Shown here: positions 1 to 8,964 of the stretch, piece after piece
Position numbering within the stretch: position 1 is the first letter of the stretch
Layout: each line of letters starts with the position of its first letter
Source: CAIYTF01 sp963664845
Lineage (GTDB): Bacteria; Bacteroidota; Ignavibacteria; Ignavibacteriales; Ignavibacteriaceae
Reading direction: 5' to 3'
Assembly (NCBI GenBank): GCA_963664845.1
Contig: OY761615.1
Location: 2,914,001 to 2,978,000, forward strand
Length of the DNA: 64,000 bases
Program-made: the position numbers and the translations under genes
Notes under the pieces: generated by a model
Seen by the model: only the letters and a program-made list of their open reading frames with translations
The model's database searches: none
Told to the model about the DNA's origin: nothing

Positions 1-5
1 TAGGC

Positions 6-341
6 ATGATTACCGCATGGGATGTTGTTCGTTTATTGTTCTATCTGGGCTTGTTGATGGGCATCATGTATGGAATGTTGTATCTTTTGCGCAAATATGT
101 CTATCGCTCCCAAAACGCAGTCGGTTCAAACCTGAATATGAAGGTTCTGTCAACACAGATGATCATGCCCAAAAAATTCATCTCTGCCGTTAAGATTGAA
201 AACCATGTATACATTCTTGGCATCACCGATCTTTCCTTTACACTGCTCGATAAGTCAGAGGCTCCTGCTGAATTGGCAGAAGATAAACCGCTTGAGGATT
301 CAGTGCTGGCCCGTTTAAGAAAAAGTATAAAAATTTCATGA
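6..341 (+). CDS. fliO: flagellar biosynthesis protein FliO
   Basis: Small accessory protein of the flagellar type III export gate that helps the FliP ring assemble in the inner membrane. The 111-residue product has one membrane segment at about residues 8-26, then a basic stretch (LRKYVYR) and a short cytoplasmic domain with the MKVLSTQMI and VYILGITD strands typical of FliO. Identification rests mainly on position: it overlaps fliP by 4 bases (ATGA) and opens a canonical fliOPQR-flhBA series. A TAG at bases 1-3 is probably the stop of an upstream flagellar gene (possibly fliN or fliM) outside the window. FliO is poorly conserved in sequence, so the context carries much of the weight. Confidence 0.88.
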   Translation: MITAWDVVRLLFYLGLLMGIMYGMLYLLRKYVYRSQNAVGSNLNMKVLSTQMIMPKKFISAVKIENHVYILGITDLSFTLLDKSEAPAELAEDKPLEDSVLARLRKSIKIS

Positions 342-1099
342 ATAAATCCCTTCTGATAGTTCTTTTTGCCTCCCTCTTTTTGCTCATTTCGGCAAACAGC
401 TACGCGCAGTCAGCGCAAAATATTGTTCTTCCCAAGATCGGTGTTAATGTCGGGACATCCGAAAATCCGAACGACGTCGCAAGCACTATTCAATTGCTCT
501 TGCTGTTAACCGTTCTATCCCTGGCACCCTCGCTGCTTATCATGACTACCAGTTATCTGCGGATAATAGTAGTCCTAAACTTTCTGAAAAATGCTCTGGG
601 AACGGGACAAATGCCGCCAAACCAGCTCCTTGCCGGCATGGCGCTGTTTATTACGTTTTTTATCATGACGCCAACGTGGACAAGAGTTAACAACGACGCG
701 CTGAAACCCTATTTTGACAAGAAGATCACCATGGACAGCGCCTATACGAAAGGCATCCGCCCGGTACGCGAGTTTATGTTCAGACAGGTGCGGGATGCCG
801 ATCTGGAATTGTTCATCAGCATTGCCAATATGACCCGGCCGGCAAACAAAGAAGATTTGCCAACACACATTTTAATTCCGGCTTATATTATCAGTGAACT
901 TCGGGCTGCCTTCATCATCGGCTTTTTCCTGTTTATTCCGTTTCTGGTTGTCGATATGATTGTTTCCAGCATCCTCATGTCAATGGGTATGATGATGCTG
1001 CCTCCTATGATGGTGTCGTTACCGTTTAAAATACTTCTGTTCGTCCTTGTTGACGGATGGGCTTTGGTTATCGGATCTTTAGTAAGGAGTTTTCAATAA
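338..1099 (+). CDS. fliP: flagellar export gate protein FliP
   Basis: Core subunit of the FliP5Q4R1 export gate in the inner membrane, through which flagellar rod, hook and filament subunits are secreted. The 253-residue protein has an N-terminal signal peptide (residues 1-23, ending SYAQS), as FliP normally does, and the highly conserved segments LIMTTSYLRIIVVL and GTGQMPPNQLL near residues 65-95. The C-terminal half has the expected hydrophobic helices (FLVVDMIV, MMMLPPMMVSLPFK). Length matches the family. It overlaps fliO at its start, and its TAA stop shares one base with the fliQ ATG, so translation is probably coupled. Confidence 0.97.
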   Translation: MNKSLLIVLFASLFLLISANSYAQSAQNIVLPKIGVNVGTSENPNDVASTIQLLLLLTVLSLAPSLLIMTTSYLRIIVVLNFLKNALGTGQMPPNQLLAGMALFITFFIMTPTWTRVNNDALKPYFDKKITMDSAYTKGIRPVREFMFRQVRDADLELFISIANMTRPANKEDLPTHILIPAYIISELRAAFIIGFFLFIPFLVVDMIVSSILMSMGMMMLPPMMVSLPFKILLFVLVDGWALVIGSLVRSFQ

Positions 1100-1368
1100 T
1101 GACCGTTGAATTAATTACCCAAATTCTCACTGATGTATTTCTCACAACCATGCTGATCCTGCTTCCCATTTTGGGAGCCTCGCTAATCATCGGTATCCTG
1201 ATCTCAATTTTTCAGGCTGCAACCTCCATTCAGGAAATGACCTTAACCTTTGTGCCCAAGATCGTTATTACCTCGGTTGTGGTCATTGTGATGCTTCCGT
1301 TCATTGCTGAAAAACTCATCAGTTTGACGACACGCCTGTTTAACCAGTTCGGTTCAGTATTAAGATAA
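1099..1368 (+). CDS. fliQ: flagellar export gate protein FliQ
   Basis: Two-helix membrane subunit of the flagellar export gate, wrapped around FliP and FliR. The start is the ATG at 1099, which overlaps the fliP stop (TAATG) and is preceded by a ribosome-binding site AAGGAG at about 1084-1089. This gives 89 residues, the standard FliQ length; an in-frame upstream ATG at 1057 lies inside fliP and would add a non-homologous tail. Two hydrophobic helices (about 15-40 and 50-75) flank the conserved IFQAATSIQEMTL motif. Inference of function is secure from sequence and order. Confidence 0.96.
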   Translation: MTVELITQILTDVFLTTMLILLPILGASLIIGILISIFQAATSIQEMTLTFVPKIVITSVVVIVMLPFIAEKLISLTTRLFNQFGSVLR

Positions 1369-1383
1369 GCCGCTAAAAGCACC

Positions 1384-2157
1384 ATGGAACCCCTGATCGG
1401 CCAATTTGTCATGTTGCTCCTGATTTTTATCAGGATCGTCACCATGTTCTTTACGGCTCCGCTTTTCAGCAGTAACAGCCTCCCGGTGTTTTCACGCCTG
1501 CTACTTTCAATGGCAATTGCATATATCATGTTTTTTACGCTGCCTCCCCAAAAAATTGACTATACAATTGGACTGCCCTACCTGGCATTTCTTGGGTTCA
1601 AAGAAGCTATCACTGGGATGATCATTGGATTTTCAATGAATTTTGTTTTTTATGGCATATCATTTGCTGCTATGCAAATGGGAATGGACATGGGCTTGAA
1701 CATGGCCCAGGTTTTCGATCCCGCGACTGAAATTGAGAACAACGTGTTGGGACAATTGTTCAACATTTCTGCAGTCGTCATTTTTCTTTTACTAAATGGG
1801 CATCATTTTTTGATCAAAGGACTTGCAATTAGTTTTAAAGTTATTCCTCTCGGACATTATACCATTAATGAGTCCGTATATATGCTGTTGCTGAAAGGCT
1901 CGGCAGGAATATTTATTACTGCGGTCAAGATATCGGCGCCTGTCATGGTTGCTTTTTTCCTGTTACATACCGCCGTTGGCATCATTTCGCGGATCATACC
2001 ACAAATGCAGGTGTTCTTTGTCATCCAGCCGGTGCAGTTGCTCCTGGGTTTTATTCTGTTGGCCTCCGGCATGCCCCTGTTTCTCTATATTATCCGTTTT
2101 CTCCTAGAACAGACCGAAAACTCCCTCTATGACCTGATTAGAGTGATGGGATATTGA
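1384..2157 (+). CDS. fliR: flagellar export gate protein FliR
   Basis: Polytopic inner-membrane protein that completes the FliPQR export channel. The 257 residues contain about six hydrophobic segments. The conserved FliR features include the N-terminal FIRIVTMFFTAPLF, the central MQMGMDMGLNMAQVFDP segment around residue 100, LFNISAVVIFLLLNGHHFLI, and the C-terminal IIPQMQVFFVIQPVQLLLG. It lies 15 bases after fliQ and 3 bases before flhB. Length and motif order match the family; no anomaly seen. Confidence 0.96.
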   Translation: MEPLIGQFVMLLLIFIRIVTMFFTAPLFSSNSLPVFSRLLLSMAIAYIMFFTLPPQKIDYTIGLPYLAFLGFKEAITGMIIGFSMNFVFYGISFAAMQMGMDMGLNMAQVFDPATEIENNVLGQLFNISAVVIFLLLNGHHFLIKGLAISFKVIPLGHYTINESVYMLLLKGSAGIFITAVKISAPVMVAFFLLHTAVGIISRIIPQMQVFFVIQPVQLLLGFILLASGMPLFLYIIRFLLEQTENSLYDLIRVMGY

Positions 2158-2160
2158 TAT

Positions 2161-3243
2161 ATGGCTGAATCATCCGGCGAAAAAACCGAACAAGCCTCGG
2201 GAAAGAAACTAGAAGACTCTCGTTCCGAAGGCCAGGTAGCAAAAAGCGTTGAGATCAATTCGTTTGCCATTTTTACGGTAGGAATCTCAATAGTTTATTT
2301 TGGAAAGAATACCCTCGGTTCAGGAGTAAAACAGCTTGCCATCACTATTTTCTCTTCTTTAAATCATCTTGATCTTACGGTTGACCTGCTGAGTGTCTAC
2401 GCGATGCACGGATTCGGTTTTATCTTCTCCATGGTAGCTCCGGTTTTTCTTGGACTTGTTGGTGTCTCTTTGGCAGCTGGATATGGGCAGGTAGGCTTTA
2501 AACTTACTCCTAAAGCGCTAATGCCGAAATTTTCCAAAATGAACCCGCTCGCCGGCATTAAAAGAATTTTATTCTCTACTTCTTCGCTTATTGAAGTGGG
2601 AAAAGCACTTGGTAAATTGCTTGTTGTGGGATTGTTCTCCTATTGGGTTATTTCGGACGCCATTCTTCATTCTCTTGAACTGGTGCGCTTTTCCATTGAA
2701 GAGATCCTCGGTTATATGGTTTCAACGGCTTTTGGCATGGTCTGCAAAATATCATTGCTCTATGGCATAATGGCCGCAGGTGACTTTGCCTATCAAAAAT
2801 TCAAACACAAGCACGATCTCATGATGACCAAACAGGAAGTCAAAGAAGAGAATAAACAGTCCGAGGGTGATCCTCAGATAAAAAGCAGGATCCGCGGAAA
2901 GATGATCATGATGTCGCGCAGGAGAATGTTGAAAGAGGTTCCCAAAGCGGATGTTATTATAACGAACCCTACTCACGTTGCCATTGCTTTGAAATATGAC
3001 GCCGGAAAGAAAACAGCTCCTTTGGTGCTGGCAAAAGGGCTCGATCTCATGGCGCAGCGTATCAAGAAAGTTGCTGCTGAGCATAATATCCCTATGCACG
3101 AGGACGTACAGTTGGCCAGAGCCTTATATAAAGTTTGTGAAGTCGGCGATCAGATACCAACCACTTTCTATCGCGCAGTAGCCCAAATCCTGGCATTTAT
3201 CTTTCAGGCAAAACAGGAAAAGAGAAGAAGGAGTATTATTTAG
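2161..3243 (+). CDS. flhB: flagellar export switch protein FlhB
   Basis: Substrate-specificity switch of the flagellar export apparatus, changing export from rod/hook to filament subunits after self-cleavage. The N-terminus (GEKTEQASGKKLEDSR) and four membrane segments (about residues 30-210) are typical. The cytoplasmic domain carries the autocleavage tetrapeptide NPTH at residues 269-272, inside ITNPTHVAIALKYD. The 360-residue length is normal. It is followed after 3 bases by flhA. Because the asparagine and proline of the cleavage site are intact, normal switching is inferred. Confidence 0.97.
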   Translation: MAESSGEKTEQASGKKLEDSRSEGQVAKSVEINSFAIFTVGISIVYFGKNTLGSGVKQLAITIFSSLNHLDLTVDLLSVYAMHGFGFIFSMVAPVFLGLVGVSLAAGYGQVGFKLTPKALMPKFSKMNPLAGIKRILFSTSSLIEVGKALGKLLVVGLFSYWVISDAILHSLELVRFSIEEILGYMVSTAFGMVCKISLLYGIMAAGDFAYQKFKHKHDLMMTKQEVKEENKQSEGDPQIKSRIRGKMIMMSRRRMLKEVPKADVIITNPTHVAIALKYDAGKKTAPLVLAKGLDLMAQRIKKVAAEHNIPMHEDVQLARALYKVCEVGDQIPTTFYRAVAQILAFIFQAKQEKRRRSII

Positions 3244-3246
3244 CGT

Positions 3247-5289
3247 ATGATGAGTAAGCTGATGAAAAGCTCAGATATCATCCTTGCATTTGGCGTTATC
3301 TTCATCCTCGGATTGATGATAATTCCCTTGCCGCCATTCCTCCTCGATTTTCTGCTCGCGGTTAACATCACGTTTTCTGTATTGGTGCTTATTGTTTCCC
3401 TGTACATTAACTCCCCGCTTGAAATTTCCATTTTCCCGGGCTTGCTGCTGATGCTCACGCTGTTCCGGCTTGCACTGAATATCAGCTCAACGCGTCTCAT
3501 TTTGTTGGACGGCTATGCGGGAAAAGTTATTGAAACATTCGGCCAGTTTGTTGTTGGCGGCAGTTATGTGGTCGGATTTATCATCTTCATCATCCTGGTC
3601 ATTATTCAGTTTATCGTTATCGTCAAAGGTTCCGGACGTATTTCGGAAGTTGCTGCACGTTTCACCCTGGATGCAATGCCCGGAAAACAAATGGCAATTG
3701 ATGCGGATATGAACGCCGGGCTTATTACCGAAGCAGAAGCAAGGGCCCGCCGTGAGCTTATCTCAAGAGAAGCTGAATTCTATGGCGCAATGGACGGTGC
3801 CGGAAAGTTTGTTAAAGGAGATGCCATTGCCGGTTTGTTGATCAATGTTATCAACATCTTCGGAGGATTTATTATTGGAATGGCACAACGCGGCATGACC
3901 GTCACAGACGCACTGCAGAACTATACCATTCTTACCATTGGTGATGGTCTTGTTTCCCAGGTGCCCGCACTTTTGATTGCTACCGCAGCCGGTATGGTTG
4001 TTACCCGCAGCGCCAGCGGCGAAGGCATGGATAAACAAATGCGCACACAGTTGTTTTCCAATCCACGTGCATTGGGAACAGTTTCCGGAGCCATTTTCGT
4101 GTTTGCTCTTGTGCCTGGAATGCCAACCGTTTCATTCCTCTTTTTAAGTCTTGGAATGGGTGCGGTTGCTTACACACTGCACAAACAGAAGAAGATTATC
4201 AAAATTGAAGAAAAAGAACCGGAAGCATTGCCCACTGCACCTGGTGAAGAACGCGTTGAAGAATACCTTACCGTTGACCCGATTGAAATTGAAATTGGTT
4301 ATGGCCTGATCTCTCTCGTGGATGAACAACAGGGCGGAAACCTGTTTCAGAAAATTTCATCAACACGGAAATACATTGCCTTGGAATATGGCGTTCTCGT
4401 GCCGCCTGTCCGTGTGCGCGATAATCTGCAATTGAACCCTAACCAATATATCATCAAGATTAAAGGCAATCTGGTTGCCAACTATGAAATTTATCCGGAC
4501 CGCTGGCTTGCCATGAATCCCGGCAATGTGCAGGATGCCATAAGCGGCATTCCAACAACTGACCCTGCCTTCAATTTATCCGGTTACTGGGTTAACATGG
4601 AAGAGAAAGAACGTGCGGAACTGCTGGGCTACACGGTGGTTGACAGCATCAGTGTTCTCTCAACACATTTGCAGGAAACCATTAAGAAGAATTTCGATAA
4701 AATTATTTCCCGTCAGTCTGTTAAACAGCTCCTGGAAAACCTTAAGAAAGAATACCCTGCGGTTATCGAGGACATTAACCCTGAACAGCTCCCGTTGGGC
4801 GTTATTCAAAAGGCACTGCAAAACCTGTTGAAGGAATTGGTGCCGGTTAAGGATCTGGTGCTTATTCTGGAATCGCTGATTGATTATTCCAAAGTGACCA
4901 AGAATGTTGACGTGCTTACGGAATACGTGCGGCACTCGCTGGGAGAAACCATTGCCGCCACCTACAAAGATCAAAACAACATCATTCATGCCGTTGCGCT
5001 GGGCGATGAATTGGAACGGCAGATAACCACTGCACTGCAAAAGCAGAAGGACGCAATCCAAACCCTGGGTCTGAGCCCAACCGCGCTGATGGATTTGAAT
5101 AAAACGATTATAGCCTATATGGACAATTTCAGAATGCTGGGCTTTCCGCCGGTGCTGTTAACTTCAGCGGCAATCAGGCCCTATTTATATAAATTATTAA
5201 ATGCATCGTTTCCTGATCTGGCAATTCTTTCTTATACTGAACTGCCCGCTCATGTTGAAATTGAATTTCTTGGAAGGTTAGAAGCATAA
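3247..5289 (+). CDS. flhA: flagellar export protein FlhA
   Basis: Large export-gate ATPase-coupled protein with a membrane domain (about residues 1-320, some eight helices) and a cytoplasmic ring domain that docks chaperone-substrate complexes. The FHIPEP-family signature is visible as LDAMPGKQMAIDADMNAG around residues 140-160, and FPGLLLMLTLFRLALN lies near residue 60. At 680 residues it is the usual length. Translation may start at either of two adjacent ATG codons at 3247/3250. flhF starts one base after its stop, so the export gate and the flagellar placement genes are probably one transcript. Confidence 0.97.
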   Translation: MMSKLMKSSDIILAFGVIFILGLMIIPLPPFLLDFLLAVNITFSVLVLIVSLYINSPLEISIFPGLLLMLTLFRLALNISSTRLILLDGYAGKVIETFGQFVVGGSYVVGFIIFIILVIIQFIVIVKGSGRISEVAARFTLDAMPGKQMAIDADMNAGLITEAEARARRELISREAEFYGAMDGAGKFVKGDAIAGLLINVINIFGGFIIGMAQRGMTVTDALQNYTILTIGDGLVSQVPALLIATAAGMVVTRSASGEGMDKQMRTQLFSNPRALGTVSGAIFVFALVPGMPTVSFLFLSLGMGAVAYTLHKQKKIIKIEEKEPEALPTAPGEERVEEYLTVDPIEIEIGYGLISLVDEQQGGNLFQKISSTRKYIALEYGVLVPPVRVRDNLQLNPNQYIIKIKGNLVANYEIYPDRWLAMNPGNVQDAISGIPTTDPAFNLSGYWVNMEEKERAELLGYTVVDSISVLSTHLQETIKKNFDKIISRQSVKQLLENLKKEYPAVIEDINPEQLPLGVIQKALQNLLKELVPVKDLVLILESLIDYSKVTKNVDVLTEYVRHSLGETIAATYKDQNNIIHAVALGDELERQITTALQKQKDAIQTLGLSPTALMDLNKTIIAYMDNFRMLGFPPVLLTSAAIRPYLYKLLNASFPDLAILSYTELPAHVEIEFLGRLEA

Positions 5290-5290
5290 A

Positions 5291-6472
5291 ATGCAAATGA
5301 AGAAATACCTTGCTCCCTCATTGAAGGAAGCAATTGAAAAAATGAAAGAAGAACTTGGCGAAGAGGCAGTTGTGCTAAGCGCCAAGGTGGTTGAAAACGC
5401 TCCCGGAGTGCGGGGAAAAATGTTTGAAGTGGTTGCAGGACTTGATACCGGTGGCTCGCTGCCGGAACGCCCGCAGGCTCCCGCAGGAAACAGAACAGGT
5501 TACAGAACTGAACCTGTTAAGAAAACGGCCCCGGAACCTCCTCCGGCTGCAAAAAAAGAAGAGCCGGATTTTGAAAAGGCGCTCGCTGACCTTAAACATA
5601 AAATTTTTCAGGCAAAAAATAAACCGGCGCCTGACAAACCCGACAAACCGGTTGCTCCAAAAACAAAAAAGGGCGGCCCGCAGGCTTTTCTCCTTGAAAA
5701 TCTCAGGAATTCGCTGCTCGAAAAAGACATTCAACCTGCTGTAGTGAACATTCTCATAGATCAGGCAAAAAAGGCAGCCGATTTTATGAAACCGGCAGAC
5801 CTTGAATCGACTATCATCGCAGCAATGGCAACCATGATACCGACCGCGGGATTTGAACTCAAGAAACGGAGGAGCGGAAAAATTGTTGCGCTCGTTGGCC
5901 CCACAGGCGTCGGCAAAACCACCTGTATCGCAAAGATCGCGGTTATTTCAAAGCTTTTGCACAAGCTCGATATCGGGTTAATATCACTGGATACCTACCG
6001 GCTTGGCGCCATCGATCAACTGAAGAATTTTTCAGAGATAAGCGATATTGATTTTCTGGTGGCATATGATGAAAAAGACCTGCCTAAGATGATCCAGAAA
6101 TTTAAAAAGAAAGACATCATCTTTCTTGACACTGCCGGCAGAAGCCAGAACAACACAAAGCTTATTAACGAAACGCAGAAGGCACTTTCGGTTGCATCTG
6201 CCGATGAAATTATTCTGGTGCTCAGCGCCACCGCGTCCACTGCCAACCTGATGGACTACGCGAAAAAATTCTCGGTGCTTAACTACACCGGAATGATCTT
6301 CACCAAGTTGGATGAGTCTGTTGCATTTGGCAACCTGCTTAACGTGTTGGTGAAGACAAAGTCGCCGGTTAAATATGTTACCAACGGACAGGTGATTCCT
6401 GATGACATTATCGCTGCCGAACCGGACCTTTTGGCTAATCTCATATATTCCGGCAGATATGCTACGTCATGA
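5291..6472 (+). CDS. flhF: flagellar biosynthesis GTPase FlhF
   Basis: SRP-type GTPase that controls where and how many flagella are built, acting with FlhG. The 393-residue protein has a short N-terminal domain, a proline/lysine-rich linker (about residues 60-135), and a C-terminal NG domain. P-loop GPTGVGKTT begins at residue 203, followed by DTYRLGAIDQL, DTAGRS and the guanine-specificity motif TKLDES. Start ATG at 5291; it overlaps flhG by 4 bases (ATGA). The linker is proline-rich in one strand, which also generates spurious basic reading frames in the other frames. Confidence 0.94.
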   Translation: MQMKKYLAPSLKEAIEKMKEELGEEAVVLSAKVVENAPGVRGKMFEVVAGLDTGGSLPERPQAPAGNRTGYRTEPVKKTAPEPPPAAKKEEPDFEKALADLKHKIFQAKNKPAPDKPDKPVAPKTKKGGPQAFLLENLRNSLLEKDIQPAVVNILIDQAKKAADFMKPADLESTIIAAMATMIPTAGFELKKRRSGKIVALVGPTGVGKTTCIAKIAVISKLLHKLDIGLISLDTYRLGAIDQLKNFSEISDIDFLVAYDEKDLPKMIQKFKKKDIIFLDTAGRSQNNTKLINETQKALSVASADEIILVLSATASTANLMDYAKKFSVLNYTGMIFTKLDESVAFGNLLNVLVKTKSPVKYVTNGQVIPDDIIAAEPDLLANLIYSGRYATS

Positions 6473-7266
6473 ACGGACAAGCCGACCGCGTAGTTGAACT
6501 GCGCCGCCTGCAAAACAACGATGCAGGGAAGCACGACACGGTCTATGCCGCATTTGTTTCGGGCAAAGGGGGCACGGGAAAATCGTTTCTGGCATTGAAC
6601 ACAGCCTATGCACTTTCAGTGGCAGGCAGCAAAGTGCTCCTGGTTGATTATGATTTGCAGAGCCCCAATTTGCATATAATGAGCAACATGTTTCCGCTTG
6701 CATCACTTCATAACTATTTCCAAAGCTCCGCCCTGATGGAAGAACTGCTGCACCGGATCACTCCAGACCTCTATTGTATCTATGGCGACCAGCAGCACGC
6801 CTCGGAAATCTCCACATCCCAAATGGACCAGTTTTTTAACGCACTGCCCACAATTGCAGACCGGTTTGATATTGTTATTTTCGACACGGGGTCAGGCATT
6901 CACGAAAGCCTTTCGCTGGCATTGCGCCACATGCAAATGGCGGTGATTGTTGCAAACCCGGAGCCGACCTCGGTTATGGATGCCTATGTGATGGCCAAAT
7001 ATCTGTTCCAGGAAGATTTCAAACTGGAAACTTCGGTAGTGATCAACAAATGCCCATCCCCTTCTGACGGGCAAACCGCCTATCAAAACCTTTCAAAGGC
7101 ACTCAGCCACTTTATGAAGAAAAAAGTAGAGTGCGCCGCTCTTATTCCTTCTCACCCTGATGTTTACCAATCCATAATGAAACAGGAATTGTTGTTAAAA
7201 GACAAACCTGCCTCCCCAATGATGCGCTATATAGCAGCATTGGCAGCGCAGTTGGTGAAGGGTTAG
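6469..7266 (+). CDS. flhG: MinD-like ATPase FlhG (flagellar number regulator)
   Basis: ParA/MinD-family ATPase that partners with FlhF to regulate flagellar number. The deviant Walker A motif GKGGTGKS is at about residues 31-38, with the Walker B-like region VLLVDYDLQSPNLH and FDIVIFDTGSG following. At 265 residues it matches FlhG/YlxH proteins. Its start overlaps the flhF stop. No fliA or mot gene follows, unlike in many flagellar operons; instead a dispersed inverted-repeat element begins about 50 bases downstream, so the operon probably ends here. Confidence 0.92.
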   Translation: MNGQADRVVELRRLQNNDAGKHDTVYAAFVSGKGGTGKSFLALNTAYALSVAGSKVLLVDYDLQSPNLHIMSNMFPLASLHNYFQSSALMEELLHRITPDLYCIYGDQQHASEISTSQMDQFFNALPTIADRFDIVIFDTGSGIHESLSLALRHMQMAVIVANPEPTSVMDAYVMAKYLFQEDFKLETSVVINKCPSPSDGQTAYQNLSKALSHFMKKKVECAALIPSHPDVYQSIMKQELLLKDKPASPMMRYIAALAAQLVKG

Positions 7267-7317
7267 AAGTAACTCATCAGTGAATTATTTCTCCAGCGTC
7301 ATACCCTTCACGCCATG

Positions 7318-7576
7318 ACGCATGTGCGTCAACTTTAAAAATTGGATGACAGCGTTTCTATTGTTTAAGATGCGCATTGCGGCAAAGGCTGTGAACGCTG
7401 GTATGATTTGTTCATGTCCTGAAAGGACTAAAGTTGAATAACCGCGGGCGAAAGCCCGCGGTAACTTGCTCAAGCGCTCTTCGTCCCTGAATAAGGGGCG
7501 AACAAGAGCCATTAATGGATTTGAATCTGTTAACCGATAGGTGACCATTGTGTCTTTAAGTTGACGCCTATGCGTG
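7318..7576. repeat. dispersed inverted-repeat element, copy 1 (MITE-like, three internal hairpins)
   Basis: A ~259-bp element bounded by imperfect inverted repeats: GCGTCAACTTTAA near 7326 and TTTAAGTTGACGCCTATGCG near 7556-7575. Inside are three hairpins: GTCCT-gaa-AGGAC (7416-7428), ACCGCGGGC-gaaa-GCCCGCGGT (7441-7462) and CCCT-gaata-AGGG (7485-7497). A clearly related copy lies at 43401-43656. A 111-codon reverse-strand frame across it (7285-7620) is a by-product of the repeat. No transposase is encoded, so it would be non-autonomous. Confidence 0.8.
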
Positions 7577-7917
7577 AAAACGGGTATCCACCTGCTCCGA
7601 ACTATGTCAGGAAGCAACAATTGGTCTCAATTTTGCATCCAAAACTCGAAGTTCCCTGCAGTTTCACGGATTTATCCAGATGCTAGGCTGAATTTCAGAG
7701 AGGCAGTCACAAAGCTTCTCCGATTCAATACTTCGGGATAAATCGCACCCGAAAGTAAATTATGGATTTTTATTAAAGCCCCTCTGCTTTATGAAAAAAC
7801 TCCAAATAATCTTACTTTAAAGCAATAAATCGGTTATTCTTAAACCATGCATATGCTCAACTCAAAATTTCAGGCCAAAACCTTGTGGTCAGGCAGTAAT
7901 TAATCCAGTAGTATTCA
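7577..7917. other. intergenic, no gene recognised
   Basis: About 340 bases between the repeat element and the GNAT gene. AT-rich towards the right end, presumably holding the promoter of the acetyltransferase. I see no coding potential, tRNA or convincing hairpin. Confidence 0.5.
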
Positions 7918-8406
7918 ATGGAAAGCAAAAAAGACGAAATAACATTAATAACAGAATTAAAGCTACACGACGATGATCTGGAACTTGTGTTCTCTGAAAA
8001 AGGAAAAGTAAACCCACCCGATGCCGATGTCGATGTATACCGTTTCAAGATGATTAGCCGGATCTCAGGTGAAATAATGGGTGATATCAATATAAAAGCA
8101 GGATATACTGAGAATATAGTAAAGTACAGAGGGAATATCGGATTCACTGTGCATGAGAACTTCCGTGGGCACCATTATTCGGCTCGTAGTTGCCTGTTGC
8201 TGATTCCTGTGATAAAGATACTCGGTTTGAACACACTCTATATTACCTGCAACACAGATAACTACGCCTCAAGGAAAAACATCGAATTGCTCGGGGCGGA
8301 GTTTGTGGAAGAAATTGCAATCGCTGCTGATTCTGCATATGCCGCTTTTTACACGGAGGACTCAAGACATAAATTGAGATATGTATGGCAAGTTCGGCAG
8401 CCATAA
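7918..8406 (+). CDS. GNAT-family N-acetyltransferase
   Basis: Predicted acyl-CoA-dependent acetyltransferase of unknown substrate. In the 162-residue protein the C-terminal half carries the GNAT fold: a strand GNIGFTVHENFRGHHYS (about residues 74-90) giving the acetyl-CoA pyrophosphate loop, then the helix ARSCLLLIPVIK, and the late motif CNTDNYASRKNIELLGAEFVE, which matches the CNxxNxxSxxxxExxGf pattern of the RimJ/RimL-like branch. It is a monocistronic gene followed by a strong intrinsic terminator. No substrate can be inferred from neighbours. Confidence 0.82.
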   Translation: MESKKDEITLITELKLHDDDLELVFSEKGKVNPPDADVDVYRFKMISRISGEIMGDINIKAGYTENIVKYRGNIGFTVHENFRGHHYSARSCLLLIPVIKILGLNTLYITCNTDNYASRKNIELLGAEFVEEIAIAADSAYAAFYTEDSRHKLRYVWQVRQP

Positions 8407-8446
8407 ATTAACAGAGGTTTAATTATAATACCTTGCCTGTAAATAA

Positions 8447-8477
8447 AAAAACCGGAGAAGTGTCTCCGGTTTTTTTT
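8447..8477 (+). terminator. intrinsic terminator after the GNAT gene
   Basis: Stem AAAACCGGAGA / TCTCCGGTTTT with a four-base loop, followed by a run of eight T. The stem is also preceded by A residues, so it could act on both strands. It lies about 40 bases after the acetyltransferase stop. Confidence 0.9.
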
Positions 8478-8964
8478 GAATAATTAAGAGCTGTGCCATA
8501 GTTCTTTTCGCCCTGGCATTTTCAATATTTTTTAAGCCGCGCCCACTTTTATCTAAGTATAATTGGGATGGTTGACGAAGTAAACCGCCTCTTGCGTGAT
8601 AATTTTTCGTTAAACGGGCAATGCCTGATCCCGACACATCACATGCTTTAATTGAACCGGGTAAATTGCTGTTATCGTGATAACTAGCATAGTGTGGTTT
8701 AGTTCCACAAAGCTTATGTCGATATACCGGCAAAGTTCATACTCATTTAGCAATTTATAAGATTATAGAAGGTTTCATGGAAAAGGGATATGCGCTTCCA
8801 TCCCATATCCTGTTTTATTAATATAACAAAACTGCATTTGCTTCTCATTTCCCCCGTCTCTAATTTGCATATGGATATCCATAAAAAATTCGGGAGGTTG
8901 CATATAAAGGCATGTGCATCTCTATCCGGATAATACCATATACCAAATCAGAGGAAAGCATTCT
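8478..8964. other. intergenic, no gene recognised
   Basis: About 490 bases between the terminator and the secreted TPR gene. A reverse-strand frame of 104 codons crosses it but overlaps the terminator and has no recognisable domain. A purine-rich site GAGGAAAG at 8951 belongs to the next gene. Confidence 0.4.

Noticed and set aside
7285..7620. 111-codon reverse-strand frame ending MRHGVKGMTLEK
   Set aside because: It lies over repeat-element copy 1 and its hairpins; no domain, no ribosome-binding site, and the related copy at 43401 does not keep it.
8419..8733. 104-codon reverse-strand frame
   Set aside because: Overlaps the intrinsic terminator at 8447-8477 and has no recognisable domain or start context.
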